From the NCBI RefSeq assembly GCF_029846175.1, contig NZ_JARWAC010000016.1, positions 310,001-374,000 on the forward strand: a DNA stretch of 64,000 bases, in the 5' to 3' direction. Each line of letters opens with the position of its first letter. The stretch's first letter is position 1. Both the position numbers and the translations under genes were made by a program. The notes under the pieces are model-generated. The model saw only the letters and a program-made list of their open reading frames with translations, was not told where the DNA came from and ran no database searches. Positions 33,302-42,195 of this stretch are shown here, piece after piece. Source of the stretch: Sphaerisporangium sp. TRM90804. Lineage in GTDB: Bacteria > Actinomycetota > Actinomycetes > Streptosporangiales > Streptosporangiaceae.

Positions 33302-33390
33302 GGAGCCCCCGCTGAGATGGCCGTGGAAGGTCAGAGCTCTGCGCGGGGGCTCCTGGTGATCATTTATCGCAGCTCCTGCTGACATGTCAA
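33302..33390 (-). promoter_or_regulatory. Promoter with 52-nt hairpin at the transcript 5' end, upstream of DUF397
   Basis: Leftward TTGACA (33390-33385), a 16-bp spacer and GATAAA (33368-33363) place the start near 33356. Three bases later an 11-bp perfect stem GGAGCCCCCGC/GCGGGGGCTCC (33353-33302) begins, with a 30-nt loop that holds CAGAGCTCTG. Also possible: a small RNA ending in this hairpin, or the PepSY-gene terminator on the same strand. Confidence 0.6.
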
Positions 33391-33430
33391 CACGGTCACG
33401 GAGAGCGCATGGTCAATTTGCGGACATGGG

Positions 33431-34831
33431 TCAGGAGACCGGGCGCGCCGCCCTCCGGGAGCGCAGGCCGAGCAGGACGTCGAGCAGCAGGAAGGCGGCC
33501 AGGGAGACGCCCAGGACCGGGAGGAAGACGCCCACCCCGGCCGCGACGACGGCCAGGACCGCCACCACGCCCGGGTGCGTCCCGCGCAGGGCGCCGCGCT
33601 CGTACGGCCGGGCGAACCCGCGGGTGGGGCGGCGCTGCCACCACATGCGGTAGCCGTACAGGACGAGCGTGATCAGCGCCAGGGCGACCGCGGCCAGCGC
33701 GATCTGGTTGGCCAGGCCGAACAGCAGTCCCATGTGGGCGTCGATGCCGAAGCGGGTCAGCTTGGCGGCGAACGGGTGGTCGGCGAACCGCAGCTCGTCG
33801 GTGACCCGGCCGTCCGCGCCGACCGCCACCTGGTCGCCCCGGATCGGCCACTGCTTGTCGATCTCCTTGACCACGTACGCGCCCCCGGCCTCGGTCGGCC
33901 AGACCACTTCGAGCGGTCCGGCCAGGCCCTTGGCCGCCGCCGCGCCGGCGACGGCGTCCACGGCGGCGTCGGCGCTCGCGCCGGTGGGAGCGTGAGTCCC
34001 GCCGGAGTGGGCGGCGTGGTCCCCGGCGGCGGACACCGACGGCGTCGACCAGCCCAGCGCGGTGCGCAGGTCGCCCACGTTCTCACCGGCGTACTTCGAC
34101 CAGGTCAGCCCGGTCGCCGACAGGAACAGCAGACCGGCCGCGACCCACAGCCCCAGGGCGCCGTGCCGGGGCAGCGTCCGGCGCAGGCCGCCGCCCGCGG
34201 CGCGGCCGGGCCAGAACAGGCCGCGCAGCCGCCCGCCCGTACGGCGCCGGCGGGTCAGCCACAGCACCAGCCCGCCGAGGGCCACCACCCACAGCCAGCT
34301 CGCCGCCAGCTCGCTGTAGACGCGCCCGGGCTCGCCCAGGTGCAGGGTGCGGTGCAGCTTGGAGATCCAGGCGCGGACGGGCAGGGCACCGGAGCCTCCG
34401 TAGCTCTCCAGCGAGCCGCGCACCTGCGCGGTGGCGGGGTCGACGAAGACCGCGAGCTGGGTGCTCTCGGCCAGGCCGGGCACCGCCAGCAGGACCCGGG
34501 TCGTCTGGCCCGGCTCCTCGGGCGTGCGCACGGCGGTGACGGTGCCCTGGGGGTGGGCCGCACGCGCCGCGGCCACCTGGCGCGCGAGCGGCAGCGCCGT
34601 CCCCCCGGCGGTAGCGGTCAGCTCATGCCGGTAGACGACGTTCTCCACCTGGAAGGACGCCGCGTACAGCAGGCCGGTGAACGCGGCGACGAGCAGGAAC
34701 GGGGCGATGAGGACGCCCGCGTAGAAGTGCAGGCGCAGCACCGCGGGGCGCAGCGCGCCCCAGGTGCCCCGCCGGGCGGGAGGGGGTTCGGGCGCCTGCG
34801 CGGCAGGCTGGACATCGACAGATGAGGTCAT
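33431..34831 (-). CDS. PepSY-associated transmembrane protein (PiuB-like)
   Basis: The 466-residue protein has four main hydrophobic helices: FYAGVLIAPFLLVAAFTGLLYA, SWLWVVALGGLVLWLT, LGLWVAAGLLFLSATGLTWS and ALAAVALALITLVLYGYRMWW. PepSY-like extracytoplasmic domains lie between them (TAVRTPEEPGQTTRVLL, LEVVWPTEAGGAYVVKE). The order HFYAG...KLHRTLHLGEPGR...GIDAHMGLLFG matches the PepSY_TM/PiuB family, often linked to iron or copper handling. The loop at about 295-320 is His-rich (GDHAAHSGGTHAP). ATG 34831 has GGAG upstream. The next gene upstream also encodes a His-containing membrane protein. Confidence 0.85.
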   Translation of the reverse strand: MTSSVDVQPAAQAPEPPPARRGTWGALRPAVLRLHFYAGVLIAPFLLVAAFTGLLYAASFQVENVVYRHELTATAGGTALPLARQVAAARAAHPQGTVTAVRTPEEPGQTTRVLLAVPGLAESTQLAVFVDPATAQVRGSLESYGGSGALPVRAWISKLHRTLHLGEPGRVYSELAASWLWVVALGGLVLWLTRRRRTGGRLRGLFWPGRAAGGGLRRTLPRHGALGLWVAAGLLFLSATGLTWSKYAGENVGDLRTALGWSTPSVSAAGDHAAHSGGTHAPTGASADAAVDAVAGAAAAKGLAGPLEVVWPTEAGGAYVVKEIDKQWPIRGDQVAVGADGRVTDELRFADHPFAAKLTRFGIDAHMGLLFGLANQIALAAVALALITLVLYGYRMWWQRRPTRGFARPYERGALRGTHPGVVAVLAVVAAGVGVFLPVLGVSLAAFLLLDVLLGLRSRRAARPVS

Positions 34832-34999
34832 CGGCGTGCTCCGTTTCACGAGGGGAGCGCGGGGTGCGCGAGGGCACGCGGCGCTCCGCCGGGTGTCGAC
34901 CCGCCGGGCCGGTCGTCTCACGGCCACGGCGGCGAAGGCCGGGGCCGGATCGGCCAGGGCCTCGGGCCGGGCGTGCGCGCCCGGCCGGACGTCGGGCCC

Positions 35000-35596
35000 T
35001 CAGGCCCGACCTGTGAACGGAGACGCCGCGGGCGGCCCGCGCCGCGAGACCACGACCGCGAGCGACGCGTGCGCCAGGCGCACCGCGCCGGCCCACGGGA
35101 CGAGCCGGACGGTGCGCTCGGCCACGAGCGAGGGCGCGAGCAGGCCGGCCACCAGGCGCCAGAGCCCGGTGACCGAGGTGACGGCCAGGTGGAGCAGGGT
35201 CGCCAGCGCCGATTCGCCGCGCTCCAGCCACCAGCTCGACCCGAGCGCGACCACGGTGTGGATCACCAGCATCCCGAGCGCGCTGCCGTGCGTGTGCCCG
35301 GCGGGCAGCGGGAGGGACGGCTCGGTGAGCGAGGGGGCGGGCGCCGCGCCGGCGGTGAACAGGTGGTGCGCGCCGTACTGCGCCGCGAAGCAGGCCGCCA
35401 GCAGCACCGCCCGCCCGCGCCGGCGCCCGCCGAGCGCGTACGCGCCGGCCCAGGCCAGCGCGAGCGCCAGAGCCAGGACGCCGGTGCGCACCTCGGCTCC
35501 GCCCGCGAGCACGTGCAGCGAGGCCGACGTCGGCACGCACGCCGCCGCGAAGACCGCGGCGCGCAGCGCGCGCAGAAGAGGCCGGCCCACATGCAC
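35000..35596 (-). CDS. Hypothetical membrane protein next to the PepSY protein
   Basis: I do not recognise this 198-residue protein. It has about four hydrophobic segments (AVFAAACVPTSASLHVLAGG, VLALALALAWAGAYAL, LLAACFAAQYGAHHLF, LGMLVIHTVVALGSSWW) and histidines at membrane edges (YGAHHLFTAG, GHTHGSALGMLVIH), which could bind metal. It is co-directional with the PepSY gene 168 bp downstream, so a shared role in metal uptake or homeostasis is plausible but unproven. It starts at GTG 35596 without a clear ribosome site. A 10-bp palindrome CAGACGTCTG sits just upstream (around 35607-35616). Confidence 0.6.
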   Translation of the reverse strand: MHVGRPLLRALRAAVFAAACVPTSASLHVLAGGAEVRTGVLALALALAWAGAYALGGRRRGRAVLLAACFAAQYGAHHLFTAGAAPAPSLTEPSLPLPAGHTHGSALGMLVIHTVVALGSSWWLERGESALATLLHLAVTSVTGLWRLVAGLLAPSLVAERTVRLVPWAGAVRLAHASLAVVVSRRGPPAASPFTGRA

Positions 35597-35688
35597 GCCG
35601 TTATCGTGTCAGACGTCTGGATCAATGGACATAGACCATCGGTGTCCTGTTTACGGCCGCCGGTGCGCGGACGGCGCGGGAGCGGGGG

Positions 35689-36537
35689 CTAGACGGCGTA
35701 TGTCCTGCTCATCTCGCCGATGAGCGCGACCGAGCCGGGCTGGTCGAGCGCGACGGCGCGCAGATGCGTGATGACCTCTCTGAAACGTTCCAGTTCACGA
35801 GGCTTCTCGAGGTAGAAGTCGCCCATCAGGGACTCGACGTAGACGGTGTCCGGAACCATGTTGTCGGGGAACTCCAGCATGATGAACATGCTGTCGAAGC
35901 CGATGTGCGCGCCGACGGTGAAGGGGATCACCTGCACGGTCACGTGCGCGAGCGCCGAGAGCTCGACGACGCGTTCGAGCGCGGCGCCCATCACCGCCCG
36001 GCCCCCGACGTGCCGGTGCAGCACCGACTCGTCCAGCAGCACCGCGCACTGCGGCGGCTCGCTCTGCATGAGCAGGCGCTGGCGCTTCAGCCGGGCGTCC
36101 ACGCGTTCCTCCAGCACCTCCTGCTTGATGCGGGGAAGGCAGCCGCGGATGACCTCCCGGGCGTAGTCCTCGGTCTGCAGGAGGCTGGGGATGGTGGTCG
36201 TCTCGTACATCGTGATCGACGACGCCTCGCCCTCCAGGCCGATGTAGGGGTCGAGGTCGAGGTCCTCGTACTGCTGCCACCACCCGGGCCGGCGGGCCTC
36301 CCTCGCCATGGTCATCAGCGCCTCGGCGTCCGCCTGGCCCACCCCGTAGATGTGGCACAGGTCGCGCACGTCACGGGGGATCACGCCGCGGTGGGCGGTC
36401 TCGATGCGGCTGATCTTGGCCGGGGAGCATTCGAGCCGGTTCGCGGCCTCCTCGATGCTCAGCCCCGCGACCTTGCGAAGTTCGCGCAGGCGGGTGGCGA
36501 GCTGGCGGCGCCGCAGGGTCGGATTGGCCCCGGCCAT
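35689..36537 (-). CDS. WhiJ-like XRE-family regulator with DUF5753 domain
   Basis: The 282-residue protein has an N-terminal Cro/XRE helix-turn-helix (RLRELRKVAGLSIEEAAN, SPAKISRIETAHRGV) and a DUF5753 effector domain (YIGLEGEASSITMYETTTIP, SLLQTEDYAREVIRG, RLKRQRLL, LDESVLHRHVGG, VQVIPFTVGAH). This is the architecture of WhiJ and AbaA-cluster regulators of Streptomyces development, which work with DUF397 proteins; two such proteins are encoded 2-4 kb away on the same strand. ATG 36537 has GAGGTGAG upstream. Confidence 0.9.
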   Translation of the reverse strand: MAGANPTLRRRQLATRLRELRKVAGLSIEEAANRLECSPAKISRIETAHRGVIPRDVRDLCHIYGVGQADAEALMTMAREARRPGWWQQYEDLDLDPYIGLEGEASSITMYETTTIPSLLQTEDYAREVIRGCLPRIKQEVLEERVDARLKRQRLLMQSEPPQCAVLLDESVLHRHVGGRAVMGAALERVVELSALAHVTVQVIPFTVGAHIGFDSMFIMLEFPDNMVPDTVYVESLMGDFYLEKPRELERFREVITHLRAVALDQPGSVALIGEMSRTYAV

Positions 36538-36926
36538 CGGCGCTCACCTCTTCCTGACGCGGCGCCGCCACGTGCTTCGGGTCCAGCGTCGGCGCGCTGT
36601 CAACGCAAGAGTATTGCGTCCGCGCGGATCGTCCCAGGTATACCTCGCCGACAGAGTCTTGTGGCAATTGCCATTGGCGGTTGCTCTTGGCACGAACCAG
36701 GGTAAACAGAAGGTTAGCCCCTAACCGAGCAAGGCGTCGGCCCCTAACACCATCGGAGTCCCAAGCGAACGGCGGCCGTGCCGGGGACGGGCAGCCGCGC
36801 GGCGAGCGGCGCGCGGCCGGCGGCACCGCGCGCGGCGCCGTGCCCGGACGGGCCGCGGCGGGGGGCGGCGGGCCGGCCGGGAGGAGATCAGACGGGGGAG
36901 CGAAAGCCGAGAGGAGACGATCCCCG
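36538..36926. other. Divergent gap with GGTTAG dyad and GGCAATTGCC
   Basis: No gene is visible. GGTTAG-CCC-CTAACC (36712-36726) is a perfect dyad, and its right half GCCCCTAAC recurs about 23 bp later (36740-36748), two helical turns away. GGCAATTGCC (36663-36672) is a second palindrome. These could be sites for the WhiJ-like regulator or control the small CxxCxGxG gene. Confidence 0.5.
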
Positions 36927-37232
36927 ATGAACGTACGCCTCGCCGGGGCCGGGATCGGACTGTGGACCCTGATACGCGAGCAGACCGTGACCCGCCCCTG
37001 GCGGCTCAGCGACGCCGCGTTCGCCGAGATCGACGGATTCGCCTGGGTGCAGGGCTGGGTCATCGCCCGGCACCGCACCCGGCACACCTACCGAGACCCC
37101 CGCTTCGACCGGGTGGTCGTCTGCTGCACCTGTGAGGGATACGGCGCGGGCGACGACGGCCAGGCCTGCGCGACGTGCAAGGGCGACGGCCTGCTCAACT
37201 TCTGCGAGCCTCCGGCCGCGGGCGCGGCCTGA
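36927..37232 (+). CDS. Small protein with paired CxxCxGxG-type zinc motifs
   Basis: The 101-residue protein ends with CCTCEGYGAGDDGQACATCKGDG (motifs CTCEGYG and CATCKGDG), two DnaJ-type CxxCxGxG repeats that would bind one zinc. The N-terminal half contains ARHRTRHTYRDPRFDRVVV, basic and possibly nucleic-acid-binding. There is no signal peptide or membrane segment. ATG 36927 is preceded by AGGAG about 10 bases upstream. I do not know a named family; it is divergent from the WhiJ-like gene. Function unknown. Confidence 0.7.
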   Translation: MNVRLAGAGIGLWTLIREQTVTRPWRLSDAAFAEIDGFAWVQGWVIARHRTRHTYRDPRFDRVVVCCTCEGYGAGDDGQACATCKGDGLLNFCEPPAAGAA

Positions 37233-37670
37233 GCCCGACGGGGTGGCGCCGCCCGGTACGGCGGGAGCCGTACCGGGGGCCCGTCGCGCTCCTCCGAACT
37301 GCGCGGACAAGTCTCCTCCGATCGGGGCCGCCAGGCGCCCCGCGGCGCCCAAGCGCGGGTGGCGCGTCGGTCAAGAGCCGGTCAAGGTTCGGTCGCGGCC
37401 GGACGGCCCGCGCCCGCCGGGTCGCCCGCCTCGCCCGCCCGTCCGGCGCGCCCGTGACGGTGGCGCGGGGAGTGTCCGGGGCCGGTGTGGCCGGTGGTGT
37501 CGAGTAGCCTGACACCGGCCGCCGTAGGTGGCGGCCACCCGCGCCCGCGGCGCGAGGCGAGACGCTGGAGAGTTCACACCGTCCGACGCCGGCGAGTGAA
37601 TGACCCCAGTCCGCTGCGCCCGGCCGCATGGTCGCGGGAACATGGGGCAAATCCTTATCCGGGTGGTGAC
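37233..37670. other. Gap upstream of glgX with a 7-bp hairpin
   Basis: No gene is supported in this 438-bp G/C-rich stretch; all open frames in it read as low-complexity. A hairpin GGCCGCC/GGCGGCC (37517-37536) may end the CxxCxGxG transcript. The glgX promoter must lie in the right part but I see no clear hexamers. Confidence 0.45.
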
Positions 37671-39776
37671 ATGATCGAAACTTGGCCCGGCGACCCCTAT
37701 CCGCTCGGGGCTACGTACGACGGCGCGGGCACCAACTTCGCGCTCTACACCGAGGTCGGCGAGCGCGTGGAGCTCTGCCTCTTCGACGACGAGGGCGGGG
37801 AGCAGCGCGTCGCGCTCACCGAGTGCGAGGCGTTCGTCTGGCACGGCTACCTTCCGCGCGTCGGCCCGGGGCAGCGGTACGGCTACCGCGTGCACGGGCC
37901 GTACGACCCCTCACAGGGCCAGCGCTGCAACCCCTCCAAGGTGCTGCTCGATCCCTACGCCAAGGCCATCGAGGGCGGCGTCAAGTGGGACCAGGCCGTG
38001 TACGGCTACAACTTCGGCGAGCCCGACAGCCGTAACGACGAGGACTCCGCCGCCTTCGTGCCGAAGTCGGTCGTCGTCAACCCGTTCTTCGGCTGGGGCC
38101 ACGACCGCCCGCCGGCCACGCCGTACCACAACACGGTGATCTACGAGACGCACGTGCGGGGCCTGACCATCCAGCACCCGCGCATCCCCGAGCGCATCAG
38201 GGGCACCTACGCGGCACTGGGGCACCCCGAGATCATCGACCACCTCACCGGCCTCGGGGTGACGGCCGTCGAATTGATGCCCGTGCACCAGTTCGTGACC
38301 GACGACACCCTGCAGCAGCGCGGCCTGACCAACTACTGGGGCTACAACACCATCGGGTTCTTCGCCCCGCACAACGCCTACTCCAGCTCCGGCGAGCTGG
38401 GCGGCCAGGTGCTGGAGTTCAAGGCGATGGTCAAGGCCCTGCACGAGGCCAACATCGAGGTCATCCTCGACGTCGTCTACAACCACACGGCCGAGGGCAA
38501 CCACCTGGGCCCGACGCTCAGCATGCGCGGCATCGACAACGAGGCCTACTACCGGCTCGTCGACGACGACCAGCGCTACTACATGGACACCACGGGCACC
38601 GGCAACAGCCTGCTCATGCGCTCGCCGCACACGCTGCAGATGATCATGGACTCGCTGCGCTACTGGGTCATCGAGATGCACGTCGACGGCTTCCGCTTCG
38701 ACCTCGCCGCCACCCTGGCCCGCGAGCTGCACGAGGTCGACCGGCTGTCGGCCTTCTTCGACCTCGTCCAGCAGGACCCCGTGCTCAGCCAGGTCAAGCT
38801 GATCGCCGAGCCGTGGGACGTCGGCCCCGGCGGCTACCAGGTGGGCAACTTCCCGCCCCGGTGGACCGAATGGAACGGCCGCTACCGCGACACGATCCGC
38901 GACATGTGGCGCGGCGAGCCGGCCGCGCTGCCGGAGTTCGCCTCCCGGCTCACCGGCTCCAGCGACCTGTACCAGGACGACAGCCGACGCCCGGCCGCCT
39001 CCATCAACTTCGTCACCTGCCACGACGGCTTCACCCTGCGCGACCTGGTCTCCTACAACAACAAGCACAACGAGGCCAACGGCGAGGGCAACCGCGACGG
39101 CACCGACGACAACCGGTCGTGGAACTGCGGCGAGGAGGGGCCCGCGTCCGACGCGGTGGAGACCCTGCGCGAGCGGCAGAAGCGCAACTTCCTGGCCACG
39201 CTGTTCCTGTCCCAGGGCGTGCCCATGCTGTCGCACGGCGACGAGCTGGGCCGCACGCAGCGCGGGAACAACAACGCCTACTGCCAGGACAACGACATCA
39301 GCTGGGTCGACTGGTCCGACGTCCGGGAGAACTGGCTGCTGCTGGAGTTCTCGCAGCGGCTCGCCCGGCTGCGCCGCGACCACCCGGTGTTCCGCCGCAG
39401 GCGGTTCTTCTTCGGGCGCGCGGTGCGCGGGTCCGGCGACGAGCTGTCCGACATCGCCTGGCTCACCCCCTCCGGCGGCGAGATGGAGGACGCCGACTGG
39501 CACAACGGGTACGCCAAGTCGCTGTGCGTCTTCCTGAACGGCGAGGCCATCACCGAGCCCGACCGGCGCGGGCGGCGCATCGTGGACGACTCGTTCCTGC
39601 TGATGTTCAACGCTCACCACGAGACCATCCCCTTCACGATCCCCAAGGGGTACGGCGACGCCTGGCTCCCCGAGATCGACACCGCCGAGCCGATCTTCGT
39701 GGACTCCCAGCTCTACCGCCCGGGCGAGCAGGTGCCGGTGGCGGGCCGTTCGGTGCGCGTGCTGCGGCGCGCCTGA
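37671..39776 (+). CDS. glgX: Glycogen debranching enzyme GlgX (isoamylase type, TreX-like)
   Basis: The 701-residue enzyme removes alpha-1,6 branches from glycogen. An N-terminal CBM48 (PYPLGATYDGAGTNFALYTE) precedes the GH13 barrel: ELMPVHQF, region I DVVYNHTAEG, region II DGFRFDLAATLAR with the nucleophile Asp, IAEPWDVGPGGYQ with the acid Glu, and NFVTCHDGFTLRDLVSYN for the third Asp region. EANGEGNRDG is the GlgX/TreX hallmark. ATG 37671 follows GGTGGTGAC. It is followed by treY and treZ, so the debranched chains probably feed trehalose synthesis. Confidence 0.95.
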   Translation: MIETWPGDPYPLGATYDGAGTNFALYTEVGERVELCLFDDEGGEQRVALTECEAFVWHGYLPRVGPGQRYGYRVHGPYDPSQGQRCNPSKVLLDPYAKAIEGGVKWDQAVYGYNFGEPDSRNDEDSAAFVPKSVVVNPFFGWGHDRPPATPYHNTVIYETHVRGLTIQHPRIPERIRGTYAALGHPEIIDHLTGLGVTAVELMPVHQFVTDDTLQQRGLTNYWGYNTIGFFAPHNAYSSSGELGGQVLEFKAMVKALHEANIEVILDVVYNHTAEGNHLGPTLSMRGIDNEAYYRLVDDDQRYYMDTTGTGNSLLMRSPHTLQMIMDSLRYWVIEMHVDGFRFDLAATLARELHEVDRLSAFFDLVQQDPVLSQVKLIAEPWDVGPGGYQVGNFPPRWTEWNGRYRDTIRDMWRGEPAALPEFASRLTGSSDLYQDDSRRPAASINFVTCHDGFTLRDLVSYNNKHNEANGEGNRDGTDDNRSWNCGEEGPASDAVETLRERQKRNFLATLFLSQGVPMLSHGDELGRTQRGNNNAYCQDNDISWVDWSDVRENWLLLEFSQRLARLRRDHPVFRRRRFFFGRAVRGSGDELSDIAWLTPSGGEMEDADWHNGYAKSLCVFLNGEAITEPDRRGRRIVDDSFLLMFNAHHETIPFTIPKGYGDAWLPEIDTAEPIFVDSQLYRPGEQVPVAGRSVRVLRRA

Positions 39777-39780
39777 TCCT

Positions 39781-39811
39781 GCTCCGGCGGGGCATGTGGC
39801 CCCGCCGGAGC
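39781..39811. terminator. 13-bp perfect hairpin between glgX and treY
   Basis: GCTCCGGCGGGGC pairs fully with GCCCCGCCGGAGC around ATGTG, five bases after the glgX stop. It could attenuate read-through into treY. Confidence 0.65.
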
Positions 39812-39879
39812 GCCCGCTCCGTTCCGGCGGGGAGCCGCGCGCCCCGCCGCCCGGCCGACCTTCGGAAAGGGACCCCTAC

Positions 39880-42141
39880 GTGACCGAACCCGTGAAGCCA
39901 GCGACGTCCGTGGAACCGGCGACGGTCCCCGCGACCCGGCCCACCGCCACCTACCGCCTCCAGCTCACCCCCGAGTTCGGGTTCGCCCAGGCGGCCGGCC
40001 TCGTCGCCTACCTGGCCGAGCTGGGGGTCAGCCACCTGTACCTCTCGCCGATCCTGCAGGCGGCGCCGTCGTCCCAGCACGGGTACGACGTCACCGACCA
40101 CACCCGCGTCCGGGCGGAGTTCGGCGGTATCGAGCGGCTGCGCGAGCTGGCGGCCATGGGGCTTCCCATCGTGGCCGACATCGTGCCCAACCACATGACC
40201 GTTCCGGTGCCGGAGTCCGGCAACCCGCGGCTGTGGGAGGCGCTGAGGGACGGCCCGGGCTCGCCCGCGGCGCGGTACTTCGACATCGACTGGTCCGACG
40301 GCACGGTGGCGATGCCGGTGCTGGGCGACGGCGCCGACGTCGAGTCGGAGGTGGTGGTCGACGGCGACGTCGTGCGCTACTTCGACCACGAGTTCCCGGT
40401 GCGGCCGGGCAGCGGCGGCCGGCTCGGCGAGCAGCACTACCGGCTGGTCCCGTGGCGCAACGGGCCGGGGTACCGGCGGTTCTTCGACGTCTCGTCGCTG
40501 ATCGGGCTCAGGGTCGAGGACCCCGAGATCTTCGACGCCACGCACGAGCTGATCCTCTCCCTGGTCGCCGAGGGCCTGATCACCGGCCTGCGCGTCGACC
40601 ACCCCGACGGGCTGGCCGACCCTCGCGGCTACCTCGCCCGGCTGCGCGAGCGGGCGCCGGTGTGGACGGTGGCCGAGAAGATCCTCGTCGGCGAGGAGCG
40701 GCTGCCCGCCGACTGGCCGGTCGACGGCACGACCGGGTACGAGGTGCTCAACATGGTGACCCGGCTGTTCGTCGACCCCGCGGGGTCCGAGCGGCTGATC
40801 GACACCTTCGTCAAGCACACCGGGGTCACCGGCGACTACGACGTCGTCGTCTACGAGGCCAAGAAGCAGGTGCTCGCGCAGTTCTTCGGCAGCGAGCTCG
40901 ACCGGCTCACCAGGGACGCCCCCGAGCTGCGCGCGGCGATGGCCGAGCTGCTCGCCGCCATGCCGGTCTACCGGGCCTACGTCGTGCCCGGCGAGGAGCC
41001 GCCGGCCGAGAGCGTCCGGCTGATCCGCGAGGCCGCCGAGGTGGCCGCCGGTCGCGCCGACCCCGACGCCGTCCGGCGCGCGGCCGACCTCGTGCTGCAC
41101 GGCCCGGCCGAGACCGTCACCCGCTTCCAGCAGAACTGCGGGCCCGTCATGGCCAAGGGCGTGGAGGACACCGCGCTGTACCGCTGGTACCCGCTGTCGT
41201 GCCTGAACGAGGTCGGCGGCGAGCCCGACCGCTTCGGCGTCTCGCCGGAGGAGTTCCACGCCTTCGTCGCCGAGCTGCCGCCCTCCACGATGACCACGCT
41301 GTCCACCCACGACACCAAGCGCTCGGAGGACGTTCGCGCGCGCCTGGCCGTGCTGTCGGAGCTTCCGGCCGAGTGGGCCGAGGCGGTCGCGGAGTGGTCG
41401 GCGCTGGCGTCCTTCGACCCCCGGCTCGACTACCTCGCGTGGCAGAACCTCATGGCCGCCTGGCCGATCAGCGTGGAGCGCTTCACCGACTACCTGCACA
41501 AGGCGGCCAGGGAGGCCAAGACCTCCATCTCGTGGATCAACCCCGACCCGGCGTACGAGCGGGGGCTGCGCGACTTCGCCGCCGAGGCGATCAACACCTG
41601 CGGCCCGTCCGTCGCCGCGTTCACCGAGCGCGTCGACCGCTACGCCCGGGTGAACTCCCTCGGCCAGAAGCTGGTGCAGATCCTGATGCCGGGCGTCCCC
41701 GACGTCTACCAGGGCAGCGAGACGACCGACTTCTCCCTGGTCGACCCGGACAACCGCCGCCCGGTGGACTTCGCCTACCGCCGCTCGCTGCTCGCCCACC
41801 CGCGCGGCGGGAGCTGGGACGCCGACAAGATGCGGGTCACCACCACGGCGCTGCGGCTGCGCGCCCGGCTCGATCCCGCGCTGCCGTACGTGCCGCTCGA
41901 CACCCGGTCCACCGGCGTGGCCGGCGAGCACGCCGTCGCCTTCGCCCGGGGCGACCGGGCGGTCGCGGTCGCCACGCGGCTGCCGGCAGGCCTCGAACGG
42001 CGCGGCGGCTGGGGCGCCGAGACCCTCACCCTGCCCCACGGCCGGTGGCACGAGCTGCTCACCGAGACGGTGCACACCGGGCGCATCCCGCTCGGGCACC
42101 TGCTCGCGCGTTATCCCGTCGCCATGCTGGAAAGGGGATAG
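39880..42141 (+). CDS. treY: Malto-oligosyltrehalose synthase TreY
   Basis: The 753-residue GH13 enzyme isomerises the reducing-end alpha-1,4 link of maltodextrins to the alpha,alpha-1,1 link of trehalose. Family motifs appear in order: TYRLQLTPEFGFAQAA, SHLYLSPILQA, GSQHGYDVTD-type (SSQHGYDVTD), IVPNHM, YRRFFDV, GLRVDHPDGLADP, EKILVGEERLP, GTTGYE, FQQNCGPVMAKGVEDTA and LSTHDTKRSEDVRAR near the third acidic residue. Length is normal. GTG 39880 follows GGAAAGGGA; an upstream in-frame extension is unsupported. It acts with TreZ encoded next. Confidence 0.95.
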   Translation: MTEPVKPATSVEPATVPATRPTATYRLQLTPEFGFAQAAGLVAYLAELGVSHLYLSPILQAAPSSQHGYDVTDHTRVRAEFGGIERLRELAAMGLPIVADIVPNHMTVPVPESGNPRLWEALRDGPGSPAARYFDIDWSDGTVAMPVLGDGADVESEVVVDGDVVRYFDHEFPVRPGSGGRLGEQHYRLVPWRNGPGYRRFFDVSSLIGLRVEDPEIFDATHELILSLVAEGLITGLRVDHPDGLADPRGYLARLRERAPVWTVAEKILVGEERLPADWPVDGTTGYEVLNMVTRLFVDPAGSERLIDTFVKHTGVTGDYDVVVYEAKKQVLAQFFGSELDRLTRDAPELRAAMAELLAAMPVYRAYVVPGEEPPAESVRLIREAAEVAAGRADPDAVRRAADLVLHGPAETVTRFQQNCGPVMAKGVEDTALYRWYPLSCLNEVGGEPDRFGVSPEEFHAFVAELPPSTMTTLSTHDTKRSEDVRARLAVLSELPAEWAEAVAEWSALASFDPRLDYLAWQNLMAAWPISVERFTDYLHKAAREAKTSISWINPDPAYERGLRDFAAEAINTCGPSVAAFTERVDRYARVNSLGQKLVQILMPGVPDVYQGSETTDFSLVDPDNRRPVDFAYRRSLLAHPRGGSWDADKMRVTTTALRLRARLDPALPYVPLDTRSTGVAGEHAVAFARGDRAVAVATRLPAGLERRGGWGAETLTLPHGRWHELLTETVHTGRIPLGHLLARYPVAMLERG

Positions 42142-42195
42142 CCGGCGCGGTCACTCGTCGCGTTCGTCACGTTCAGGGGTACTTCGGGGAGAGAC

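Noticed and set aside
33302-33353. tRNA gene
   Set aside because: The stem is 11 bp with a 30-nt loop and no T-arm, anticodon arm or CCA-type acceptor geometry.
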